DNA from: G025836975 sp048751585
Lineage (GTDB): Bacteria > Pseudomonadota > Gammaproteobacteria > Burkholderiales > Burkholderiaceae_B
DNA length: 64,000 bases
Assembly: GCF_048751585.1 (NCBI RefSeq)
Contig: NZ_JAZHOB010000001.1
Span: forward strand, 620,001 to 684,000
Direction of reading: 5' to 3'
A program made the position numbers and the translations under genes. Positions 1-7,260 of this stretch are shown here, one piece after another; the stretch's first letter is position 1; every line of letters starts with the position of its first letter. The notes under the pieces were generated by a model. The model was not told the origin of the DNA, did not search any database, and saw only the letters and a program-made list of their open reading frames with translations.

Positions 1-254
1 ATATCAAGTCCGCCAAGCGCATCCAAAGTCTCTTTGATCGTGGCCGCGCGCCCCTCTGCCGTCGACACATCGGCGGCGATACCGCGAACGACGGAGCCGC
101 CAGACTGAAGCGCCTGGACTGCTGTTGCGACAGCATTAGGGCGACGGCCGCTGATAGCGACTTTTGCACCTTTGGCCAGCAAGGCTTGGGCCAGAGCGAA
201 ACCAATGCCGCTTGCGCCACCGGTGATCAGGATGCGTGCACCGTTGATATTCAT
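1..254 (-). CDS. Short-chain dehydrogenase/reductase, N-terminal part, cut by window edge
   Basis: The first about 84 residues read as a classical SDR Rossmann start: MNINGARILITGGASGIG, holding the TGxxxGIG dinucleotide-binding motif, then a GRR segment typical of NADP-preferring members. The catalytic Tyr-x-x-x-Lys part lies beyond the window. The ATG overlaps the TGA of the upstream YghU-like gene in an ATGA arrangement, which implies translational coupling, so this oxidoreductase is probably co-expressed with that glutathione transferase. The substrate cannot be told from the fragment. Confidence 0.88.
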   Translation of the reverse strand, partial: MNINGARILITGGASGIGFALAQALLAKGAKVAISGRRPNAVATAVQALQSGGSVVRGIAADVSTAEGRAATIKETLDALGGLD

Positions 255-1126
255 GACTGCCCTCCCAGCTTGTCCTGGGTTTTCGTATTGAAGTCGTCGG
301 CATCGTGGCGCTCGTGCAACTGAGACGACGGCTCCCCCGATACGCGGTTGACCTTGCGTCCCCGATTTACGGCGGGCCTTGCCAGTATCGCGTCGGCCCA
401 ACGCTGTACGTGCGTGTATTCGTGCACCGATAGAAATTCGGCTGCGCCGTATTGCCAGCCCTTGGCCAAGCCCCCATACCAGGGGAACACAGCGATGTCG
501 GCAATGGTGTAGTCGCTGCCGCCCAGGTATTCGCTTTCGGCCAGGCGGCGATCCAGCACATCGAGCTGACGCTTGACCTCCATGGCATAGCGGTCGATGG
601 CATACTCGATCTTGACGGGTGCGTAAGCATAGAAGTGGCCGAAGCCGCCGCCCAGATATGGCGCGCTACCCATCTGCCAGAATAGCCATGACAGGCACTC
701 CGCGCGTTCGGGCTGGGTCGTCGGCAACAGGGCGCCGAATTTTTCAGCCAAATAGACCAGAATCGCGCCGGACTCGAATACCCGTACAGGCGCTGCGCCC
801 GAACGGTCCATCAAGGCGGGAATCTTGGAATTCGGGTTGACTTCAACAAAGCCGCTGCCGAACTGATCGCCCTCGCCGATGCGGATCAACCAGGCGTCGT
901 ATTCCGCCCCGGTGTGCCCAAGGGCCAGCAGCTCTTCCAGCATGATCGTGACCTTCTGGCCATTCGGCGTGGCCAGGGAATAGAGTTGCAGTGGATGCCG
1001 TCCAACGGGCAATTCCTTTTCGTGTGTCGGCCCGGCCACTGGGCGGTTGACGCTTGCGAAGGCGCCGCCGTTGGGTTTGTTCCAGGTCCAGACGGCTGGC
1101 GGTGTGTAATCGGTAACATTCGTCAT
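251..1126 (-). CDS. yghU: YghU-like glutathione S-transferase
   Basis: About 291 residues, against 288 in E. coli YghU, with which it agrees along most of its length as I recall that sequence: VWTWNKPNGGAFA near the N-terminus, LYSLATPNGQKVTIMLEELL starting the thioredoxin-like domain, EVNPNSKIPAL with the cis-Pro, and the C-terminal helical domain with GGGFGHFYAYAPVKIEYAI. YghU enzymes bind glutathione and reduce organic hydroperoxides and disulfides in the cytoplasm. I chose the ATG at 1126 because a GGAG Shine-Dalgarno lies a few bases upstream and homology begins there; a longer in-frame extension to 1282 is unlike the family. The stop overlaps the SDR start. A second GST gene lies upstream on the same strand, so GST-YghU-SDR form a probable operon. 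Confidence 0.93.
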   Translation of the reverse strand: MTNVTDYTPPAVWTWNKPNGGAFASVNRPVAGPTHEKELPVGRHPLQLYSLATPNGQKVTIMLEELLALGHTGAEYDAWLIRIGEGDQFGSGFVEVNPNSKIPALMDRSGAAPVRVFESGAILVYLAEKFGALLPTTQPERAECLSWLFWQMGSAPYLGGGFGHFYAYAPVKIEYAIDRYAMEVKRQLDVLDRRLAESEYLGGSDYTIADIAVFPWYGGLAKGWQYGAAEFLSVHEYTHVQRWADAILARPAVNRGRKVNRVSGEPSSQLHERHDADDFNTKTQDKLGGQS

Positions 1127-1157
1127 GCTTTCATCTCCATGGATGCGTGTGTCTGCT

Positions 1158-1862
1158 TCAGGCGGCGGAAGGATAGTTGGACGGGTACAGGGACCGTCTT
1201 GTTTCTTCATCGTTGGCCCGCTTGAAAGCATGGTCCTTACCCACCTCGCGCGCGCGGGCAGCTGCTGGTCGCGCATCGACATTCAGAAAAAGTCGCCTGA
1301 GGTTGGGGAACGGTTCAAGGGGATCATCCGCCCCCTTCCGCACGCGCGCCGCGCGATCCAGCCATCCCCATGCCGACATATCGGCAATCGTATAGGTATC
1401 GCCGGCGATGAACTCACGCCCTTCCAGGTGATCGTTCAGCACTTGATAGTGGCGCTCGGCCTCGCGCCGGTAACGCGTGACGGCGTAATCCAGGCCCTCG
1501 GGCGCGGCGAACTGGAAGTGCACGGCCTGGCCGGAGAACGGCCCCAGGCCGGAAGCAATGAACAGCAACCAGGAAAGCAGTTCCGGCCGGTCTGTCGGCG
1601 CCCCCAGGAAGCCGCCCGTTTTTTCGGCAAGATAGATCAGGATCGCGGTGGAGTCGAACACACGCGCTTCGCGGCCGCCCGGCCCGTCCGGATCGACGAT
1701 CGCCGGCACCTTCCCATTGGGATTGATCCTCCGAAAAGCCGGCGTATGTTGCTCCCCCTTGCTTGTGTCGACGGGGATCAATTCGTAAGGCAGGCCGGAC
1801 TCTTCCAGAAAGAGCGCAATCTTTGCCGGATTGGGCGTAGGGTGAAAATAGAAATGGATCAT
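1158..1862 (-). CDS. Glutathione S-transferase family protein
   Basis: About 234 residues with GST architecture: an N-terminal thioredoxin-like domain (MIHFYFHPTPNPAKIALFLEE; NPNGKVPAIVD with the cis-Pro; FDSTAILIYLAEK) and a C-terminal all-helical domain containing a GDTYTIADMSAWGW-type N-capping segment. The pattern resembles YfcG/Ure2-like transferases. The ATG at 1862 has an AAAGGA ribosome site; the open frame continues to 1946 but that part is not GST-like. It precedes the YghU-like gene by about 30 bases and diverges from the TetR gene, which is the obvious candidate regulator. The electrophile is unknown. Confidence 0.92.
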   Translation of the reverse strand: MIHFYFHPTPNPAKIALFLEESGLPYELIPVDTSKGEQHTPAFRRINPNGKVPAIVDPDGPGGREARVFDSTAILIYLAEKTGGFLGAPTDRPELLSWLLFIASGLGPFSGQAVHFQFAAPEGLDYAVTRYRREAERHYQVLNDHLEGREFIAGDTYTIADMSAWGWLDRAARVRKGADDPLEPFPNLRRLFLNVDARPAAARAREVGKDHAFKRANDEETRRSLYPSNYPSAA

Positions 1863-2042
1863 GCATATATCCTTTATCTGTGACGAAGGCGGCCGGTTGG
1901 CGGAATTCATCGACGGCGAAAAGCAACACCCTGGATGTAAAACCAAGTTCGAGATTTATTTTAGTTCATGTGTTCTATAATGACATACAACGCTGAAAAA
2001 GTTAAGGCGTTTGAAGTGCGAGAAACAAAAGGGGGAAGGCGG

Positions 2043-2636
2043 ATGGCGCGGCCACGGGAGTTCGACGAAGAAATAGTGCTCGACAAGGCGGTTCAATGTT
2101 TTTGGAACCAGGGTTACGAGGCTACCTCGATACGGGACCTGATCAATGAAACGGGCCTGACCGGAGCGAGCCTGTACAACGCATTTGGCGACAAGCGGGC
2201 ACTCTATCAAAGAGCGCTGGATCACTATGTCAATTGCAGCGTTGCGCAGCGCATCCAGTCGTGCGATGCACTGCCGCCTCGCGAGGCGATAGACGCATTC
2301 TTCGCCGATATCATCCAGCGCTCGCTAAGCGATCCTCAGCATAAGGGATGCATGCTGGTCAACGCCGCCCTTGAGCTGGCCCCGCACGACCCTGAGTTTC
2401 AAGAAATCGTCGCCGGCGTTCTAAAGCAGATCGAACGATTCTTTTTTGAGCATTTAAGCGCGGGACAGGCCAACGGGAGCATAGGAAAATCCATGCCGCC
2501 GGACATCCTGGCCAAGCATCTTCTTGGAGTTCTGATGGGAGTGCGTGTTCTGGCGCGGGTACGGCCCGAGCCCGAACTACTAAAGGGCATCGTAGCGCCT
2601 GCCCTGGCCCTTCTGGACGCCTCCGGCACACCATGA
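2043..2636 (+). CDS. TetR/AcrR-family transcriptional regulator
   Basis: About 197 residues. The N-terminus MARPREFDEEIVLDKAVQCF leads into a TetR helix-turn-helix (YEATSIRDLINETGLTGASLY, residues about 28-50, then FGDKRALY). The remainder is a helical ligand-binding domain. The start at 2043 has a GGAAGG ribosome site and matches the usual family beginning; 25 codons upstream are open but not TetR-like. A TATAAT-like hexamer sits at 1976-1981 in the divergent spacer with the GST operon. Divergent orientation suggests it represses the GST-YghU-SDR operon and perhaps itself. The ligand is unknown. Confidence 0.93.
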   Translation: MARPREFDEEIVLDKAVQCFWNQGYEATSIRDLINETGLTGASLYNAFGDKRALYQRALDHYVNCSVAQRIQSCDALPPREAIDAFFADIIQRSLSDPQHKGCMLVNAALELAPHDPEFQEIVAGVLKQIERFFFEHLSAGQANGSIGKSMPPDILAKHLLGVLMGVRVLARVRPEPELLKGIVAPALALLDASGTP

Positions 2637-2672
2637 CGCCCAGGCTTTCGCCGCGGCCAACAGGAGATAAAC

Positions 2673-3356
2673 GTGAATTCGATTCGTGCATGCGTCTTTG
2701 ACGCCTATGGCACTTTGCTGGACGTCCATTCCGCCGTCATGGGGAACGCAGACAAAGTGGGGGATAGCGCCGAGGCACTCTCGGCCCTCTGGCGTCAGCG
2801 CCAGCTTGAATATTCATGGACCCGCGGAGTAATGGGAAAATATGCGGACTTCTGGCAACTGACCATTGAAGCATTGGACTTCGCCCTGCAGACTTATGGG
2901 CTTGAAGACCGGCCGGGCTTAAAAGAAAGCCTGTTGAACGCCTACTTCGAATTGAAAGCCTACCCGGATGCCGCCAAGAGCCTTGAAATGCTGAAGGCTG
3001 AAGGCTATATCACCGCGATCTTGTCCAACGGAAATAATGACATGCTGCAGGGCGCGATAAGCGCCGGCAATCTTGGCGGCTTGCTGGATGACTGCATTTC
3101 CGCCGACGACATCAAGACCTATAAGCCCGACCCCAGCGTCTATCAACTGGCATGCGACCGTCTAGATGTGCGCCCCCACGAGGTTTGCTTCGTGTCGTCG
3201 AATGCGTGGGATGTGGCGGGCGCAGCGGCTTTCGGATTCAACGCCGTACGCATCAACAGGCAAGGCGCCCCGCTTGAGTACCATTGCGCCCCATCGAAGC
3301 ATCAGTTAAAGGCGCTGTCCGAGTTGCCGCTACTGCTTTCGCAATTTCGCACATGA
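2673..3356 (+). CDS. Haloacid dehalogenase, type II (HAD superfamily)
   Basis: 227 residues, the usual length of L-2-haloacid dehalogenases. HAD motif I is VFDAYGTLLD near residue 10 with the nucleophilic Asp; the motif II region is ILSNGNNDML, the catalytic Lys is in TYKPDPSVY, and motif III is CFVSSNAWDVAGAAAFGF, the SSNxWD pattern characteristic of type II dehalogenases. The start is GTG, preceded by AGGAGA at good spacing. It follows the TetR gene by 36 bases on the same strand, so the two may be co-transcribed. Such enzymes hydrolyse 2-haloalkanoates to 2-hydroxyalkanoates; the natural substrate here could differ. Confidence 0.92.
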   Translation: MNSIRACVFDAYGTLLDVHSAVMGNADKVGDSAEALSALWRQRQLEYSWTRGVMGKYADFWQLTIEALDFALQTYGLEDRPGLKESLLNAYFELKAYPDAAKSLEMLKAEGYITAILSNGNNDMLQGAISAGNLGGLLDDCISADDIKTYKPDPSVYQLACDRLDVRPHEVCFVSSNAWDVAGAAAFGFNAVRINRQGAPLEYHCAPSKHQLKALSELPLLLSQFRT

Positions 3357-3402
3357 AACCTTAATGGGCCGCGCTTTGTAGAGCTAGTGCCATCACGACT
3401 CA

Positions 3403-4002
3403 TCAGCCGACCTTGACCAAGTCCTTGAAGATCAGTCGGCCCCAGGTGTTTCCGCGCGCCTGCACAAGCAGTCCACCTTCCGCAAGCCCGCCAAGCGTGA
3501 TCGGCGAGAAACCCAGATTTTCCGCCAGCCCAGCGATCTCCTCGGCCGCGTCGTCATCGTCGCTCGACAGGAATACGACTCTCCTGCCACCATGCACGGC
3601 CGTATCCTGGCCGAGAACGGAAGCGGCCAAATGGTTGAAGCCTTTAACCAGTCTTCCACCAGTGAAGGCCTGCGCGATGATCTTGGAAGAAGGCTGCCCT
3701 CCCAGTTCTTCAGGCGGCACGCCGTAGGCATTGGTCACATCGACGATGGTCTTTCCCTTCCAGGTAGACAGCGCCTTGGCGACATCCCGGTGGGACTCGT
3801 AACGGACAGCCAAGAAGATGATGTCCGCCTTGACCGCTTCCGCCAGTGTTTTGGGAGTGATCCCGGGTCCGATCGCGGCCGCGGCGGATGCAAAGCTTTC
3901 CGGGTCGCGGGTGGTTGCAACGGATACCTCGATGCCGCTGCGGGCAAACGCCGTGGCAAGAGCCTGGCCGACCTTGCCGAAGCCAATAATTGCATAACTC
4001 AT
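3403..4002 (-). CDS. NADPH-dependent F420-reductase-like dinucleotide-binding oxidoreductase
   Basis: 199 residues. It starts directly with the Rossmann motif MSYAIIGFGKVGQALATAFA (GxGxxG) and continues with the fold typical of the F420H2:NADP oxidoreductase-like/COG2085 family: IIFLAVRYESHRDVAKAL, TIVDVTNAYG and a VKGFNHLAA segment corresponding to the family's KAFN motif. Proteobacterial members usually act without F420, and their substrates are mostly unknown. An SDR gene lies 72 bases upstream on the same strand, so the two oxidoreductases may be co-transcribed under control of the LysR regulator beyond it. Confidence 0.88.
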   Translation of the reverse strand: MSYAIIGFGKVGQALATAFARSGIEVSVATTRDPESFASAAAAIGPGITPKTLAEAVKADIIFLAVRYESHRDVAKALSTWKGKTIVDVTNAYGVPPEELGGQPSSKIIAQAFTGGRLVKGFNHLAASVLGQDTAVHGGRRVVFLSSDDDDAAEEIAGLAENLGFSPITLGGLAEGGLLVQARGNTWGRLIFKDLVKVG

Positions 4003-4074
4003 ATATTTTCCTTTTGGTTGCAGCGCCCTGCGGGTTTCAGCTATCGGCTGGAGTGGCCGGCAGAGCGCCTTATG

Positions 4075-4809
4075 TCAGATTTGCGCCAGGCCGCCGTCCA
4101 CGGCGAGCTCGCTGGCGGTCATGAAACTGCTGTCCTGCGACGCGAGAAACGCAGCCGCCGCTCCGATCTCCGCCGGTTCGGCCATGCGCTGGAGCGGATT
4201 CATCGAGGCGAAGGCCTTCAAGCCCTCCTCGCCTACCGCTTCTTTCGCGAGTTCGGTTGCCGTCGGCCCGGGCGAAAGCACATTTACCCGGATGCCGGAG
4301 CCCTTCAGGTCCTCTGCCCAGGTCCGCGCCAGGTTGCGCACTGCCGCCTTGCTCGCGCTGTAGACGCTGAATGCCGGCGCGCCCGTCGTGCCGGCGCTCG
4401 AGCCAGTGAGGATGATCGAACCGCCCTCGCCCATCAAGGGCAGCGCCTTCTGGACCGTGAAAATCGAACCCTTCACATTGGTGTCGAAGGTTTCATCAAT
4501 GTGCTCGGCGGTGATCTTGCCCAGCGGAAGCAGGCCCCCCGTCCCGGCATTGGCGAAGACGATGTCGAGGGTTCCGCGCTCGGCCTTCACCGCCGCATAT
4601 AACCGGTCCAGGTCGTCCGGATCGGAGACCGAGCCCTTCACCGCACGGGCGTTGGGCCCGAGGTCGGCCACGGCGGCATCAAGCGCTTCCTGCCGGCGTC
4701 CGAAAATGAAGACGAAGGCGCCCTCGTCGATAAAGCGTTTTGCCGCGGCGCGGCCTATGCCGGTAGCGCCGCCGGTGATCACGGCGGTCTTTCCATTAAG
4801 TCTGTTCAT
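4075..4809 (-). CDS. SDR-family oxidoreductase
   Basis: 244 residues, a classical SDR. It shows TGGATGIG in the cofactor loop near residue 13, FGRRQEA at the end of beta-2 (NADP-type Arg pair), the NAG motif in VFANAGTG, catalytic Ser in LTGSSAGT, the YxxxK pair in YSASKAA, and the SPGPTATELA loop. The C-terminus ends AVDGGLAQI as in many SDRs. It is transcribed divergently from a LysR gene 113 bases away, the usual arrangement for a LysR target. The substrate is not predictable from sequence. Confidence 0.93.
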   Translation of the reverse strand: MNRLNGKTAVITGGATGIGRAAAKRFIDEGAFVFIFGRRQEALDAAVADLGPNARAVKGSVSDPDDLDRLYAAVKAERGTLDIVFANAGTGGLLPLGKITAEHIDETFDTNVKGSIFTVQKALPLMGEGGSIILTGSSAGTTGAPAFSVYSASKAAVRNLARTWAEDLKGSGIRVNVLSPGPTATELAKEAVGEEGLKAFASMNPLQRMAEPAEIGAAAAFLASQDSSFMTASELAVDGGLAQI

Positions 4810-4902
4810 GGTGTGTCGCCAAGTCGGCGTCCTATATTGAAACTAAAGAACAGTCTAGAACCCTTGACACATCAAGACAATTGACGAAAAATCGATAAAT
4901 TC

Positions 4903-4919
4903 AATCTATTATTTAGATT
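4903..4919. promoter_or_regulatory. Candidate LysR box (T-N11-A dyad)
   Basis: AATCTA-TTATT-TAGATT is a perfect inverted repeat with 6-bp arms that contains the T-N11-A spacing of LysR-type operators. It ends four bases before the LysR start codon, in the AT-rich divergent spacer with the SDR gene. This placement fits autoregulation; activation of the SDR gene from the same site is inferred. TTGAC-type hexamers are also visible between 4864 and 4890. Confidence 0.55.
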
Positions 4920-4922
4920 AAT

Positions 4923-5858
4923 ATGCTCGACAATGTCACCATCAACCAGTTGCGTGCGTTCGTTGCGGTATGCGATCAGGGAAGCTTTTCAGGTGCGGCG
5001 CGGAAACTCAGGCGCGCACAGTCAGCCATCAGCCATGCGATCAAGGCGCTGGAAAGCGCATTTGATGTCGAGCTGTTCGAGCGAAACACACGGAAGGCGC
5101 AGCTCACCGCGGCGGGGCACAGCCTCTTGCCGGACGCGCGGGCGGTGATCTCACGCACGGAAGAGATGAAGAACCGCGCCAGCTCTATAGCCAGCGCCGG
5201 GGCGCCACAGCTTTCGGTTGCTATCGATGCCTACTTCCCGCGCGCCCACCTGATCGACTGCTTGATGACGCTGCAAGCGGAGTTCCACACCGCAGTGATC
5301 GACCTGCGAATCACAACCATGCAAGGCGGTGAGAACCTGGTGCTCGAAGGGGTGTGTGCTCTGGCTGTGACGATCAACAACGTGCCCGAGGTAAACCCGG
5401 ATGCCATAGAGCGCCACTGGCTGTGCGAGGCGGACATGGTGACGGTCTGCGCGCCATCTCACCCGCTCGCTTCGATACTGAAACCCGTCCCGATGGACGA
5501 GTTTGCTCGACATGTTCAGGTCGTCGTTACGGACAACCAGCCGCAATGGGAAAAGACCCAACAAGGCGTCGCCGGCAAGCGCCAGTGGCTGGTCAATGAT
5601 CTGGGCGCCAAACGCGATCTCCTCAAGGCCGGCCTGGGCTGGGGGCACTTGCCACGACATCTGGTTGGCGATGATCTAGCGAACGGACAGCTCGTCGAAC
5701 TTGAACGCCGTGCCTGGCACCTCGGTTCGCTTACGTTCATGGTCTCGCAACGACGGGGGCATGATCTTTCTCCATGTGAGTTGCGGATGGTTGAGCTGCT
5801 GGGTGAGCCTGAGTGCAGTTCAAAGCCGGGCGGCGTTCAGTTTCAGGGAAGGATGTAA
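4923..5858 (+). CDS. LysR-family transcriptional regulator
   Basis: 311 residues. The N-terminal winged helix-turn-helix is clear (INQLRAFVAVCDQGSFSGAA, then RRAQSAISHAIKALES and ELFERNTRKAQLTAAG), followed by the two-lobed substrate-binding domain from about residue 90. A T-N11-A dyad immediately precedes the gene. It is divergent from the SDR gene. The last about 15 residues are less LysR-like. The IS30 remnant begins 52 bases downstream, so this gene marks the left border of the accessory region. Confidence 0.93.
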   Translation: MLDNVTINQLRAFVAVCDQGSFSGAARKLRRAQSAISHAIKALESAFDVELFERNTRKAQLTAAGHSLLPDARAVISRTEEMKNRASSIASAGAPQLSVAIDAYFPRAHLIDCLMTLQAEFHTAVIDLRITTMQGGENLVLEGVCALAVTINNVPEVNPDAIERHWLCEADMVTVCAPSHPLASILKPVPMDEFARHVQVVVTDNQPQWEKTQQGVAGKRQWLVNDLGAKRDLLKAGLGWGHLPRHLVGDDLANGQLVELERRAWHLGSLTFMVSQRRGHDLSPCELRMVELLGEPECSSKPGGVQFQGRM

Positions 5859-5910
5859 AAGCCTGAAGGCCTCGGACATCCGCAAAGCAGATCAACGACA
5901 GTCTGCTTTC

Positions 5911-5938
5911 GGCTGCGGATTCAGCCGGTGGATGCAAC
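5911..5938 (+). repeat. Left terminal inverted repeat of the IS30-family element
   Basis: Reverse complement of this stretch reads GTTGCATCCACCGGCTGAAT and onward; it pairs with 7119-7146 at 24 of 28 positions. The match does not extend outward. Confidence 0.85.
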
Positions 5939-5977
5939 ATACTAAACGCTACATAAGAAGCAGAAGGAGTGTTGCAG

Positions 5978-7136
5978 ATGAAGAAGCGGCCTCGAATCTA
6001 CTATACGGAGACTAGAAAGCTCTGATGTGGGAACGCTGGCGTAAGGGCGAATCACTTCAGCAGATCGCCCAGCTGTTTGATCGAAACCACTCGTCGATCC
6101 AGCGGATTCTTGCGGAGACTGGCGGCATACAACCAGTGCCAAGATGTCGATCCGGTCGGGCGCTGACGTTAGCCGAGCGCGAAGAGATCTCGCGGGGCCT
6201 GATTGCGGGCCACTCGATCCGCTCGATTGCCATGAGGCTCAAGCGGGCGCCCTCCACGATCAGCAGGGAAGTCAGTCGTAACGGCGGGTCATCGGATTAT
6301 CGTGCGAGCTTGGCGGATCACGCCGCGTGGAACAGAGCTCTTCGTCCCAAGACGTGCAAATTGGCAGACAATCGAAACCTAGCGCACCTTGTGGCCTGGA
6401 AGCTCCAGCTACAGTGGTCACCGGAGCAGATCGCCGGCTGGTTGAAGTGCGCCTATCCGGACAACGAGGAACATCAGGTGTCTCACGAAACCATCTATCG
6501 CACGCTCTTTATTCAGGCGTGCGGCGCACTGAAGAAGGAATTGCTGGCGCACTTGCGACGTACGCGACTCATGCGTCGCTCCCGTCATCATACGCAGAAG
6601 ACAGACAACCATGGCCGGATCGTCGATGCTGTCTCGATCAGCGAACGGCCCGCTTCAGCGGAAGACCGCGCGGTTCCTGGGCATTGGGAAGGAGACTTGC
6701 TATTTGGCAGCAGTAACAGCCAGATTGCGACTCTGGTGGAGCGTCAGACGCGCTATGTCATGCTGGTGAAGGTGACAGGCAAAGATACTGAGACGGTGGT
6801 CAATGGGTTGATCAAGCATGCCCGACAACTGCCACGGGAACTCTATAAGTCGCTCACCTGGAATCGGGGCAAGGAGATGGCCGATCACAAGCGTTTCACT
6901 CTGGCTACGGATATTAAGGTGTTTTTCCGCGACCCCCAAATCCCTGGCAACGGGGGACCAATGAGAACACCAACGGTCTTGTGCGGCAGTATTTGCCAAA
7001 GGGAATTGACCTGTCTGATTACTCACAAGCTAAGCTCAACGCTATCGCGAGGCGATTGAATGAGCGTCCGAGAAAAACCTTAAACTACGAAACACCAGCC
7101 CAACGATTTAACCAGACCGTTGCACCTACCGGTTGA
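5978..7136 (+). pseudogene. IS30-family transposase, two frameshifts
   Basis: The natural start is probably the ATG at 5978 (MKKRPRIYYTET), but a single-base deletion near 6011-6020 brings a stop after 15 codons; the true frame resumes at 6025 (MWERWRKGESLQQIAQLFDR). Helix-turn-helix segments and the first catalytic Asp (GHWEGDLLFG) are present. A second one-base deletion near 6945 shifts the frame before the final catalytic Glu; the true C-terminus (SNENTNG-like region, NERPRKTL) continues in the third frame to the stop at 7134-7136. The second catalytic Asp, normally in LTWDRGKEM, reads LTWNRGKEM here. With two shifts and a lost catalytic residue the enzyme should be inactive. Confidence 0.9.
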
Positions 7137-7146
7137 ATCCACAGCC
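7119..7146 (+). repeat. Right terminal inverted repeat of the IS30-family element
   Basis: Begins GTTGCACCTACCGGTTGAAT and is complementary in inverse orientation to 5911-5938 (24 of 28). It includes the TGA of the transposase. Confidence 0.85.
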
Positions 7147-7260
7147 ATGAGTAGCCATTAATGGCCTTCCTAATTTGACCGCTTCGGGCTGGGAAGAGTT
7201 AGTCATGAACGACTGGTAACATGTCGTCAAAGGGAGGCGCCAACCCTTACCTCAGATTGG

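Larger units (their letters stand above)
5911..7146 (+). mobile_element. IS30-family insertion sequence, inactivated
   Basis: A 1236-bp unit bounded by imperfect 28-bp terminal inverted repeats (5911-5938 and 7119-7146, 24 of 28 positions matching) with one IS30-type transposase reading across three frames. Length and gene layout fit the IS30 family. No convincing target duplication is visible: the bases just outside the two ends differ. The right repeat contains the transposase stop codon. The element sits 114 bases before the reverse-transcriptase gene, at the edge of the defence-like island. Confidence 0.85.
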
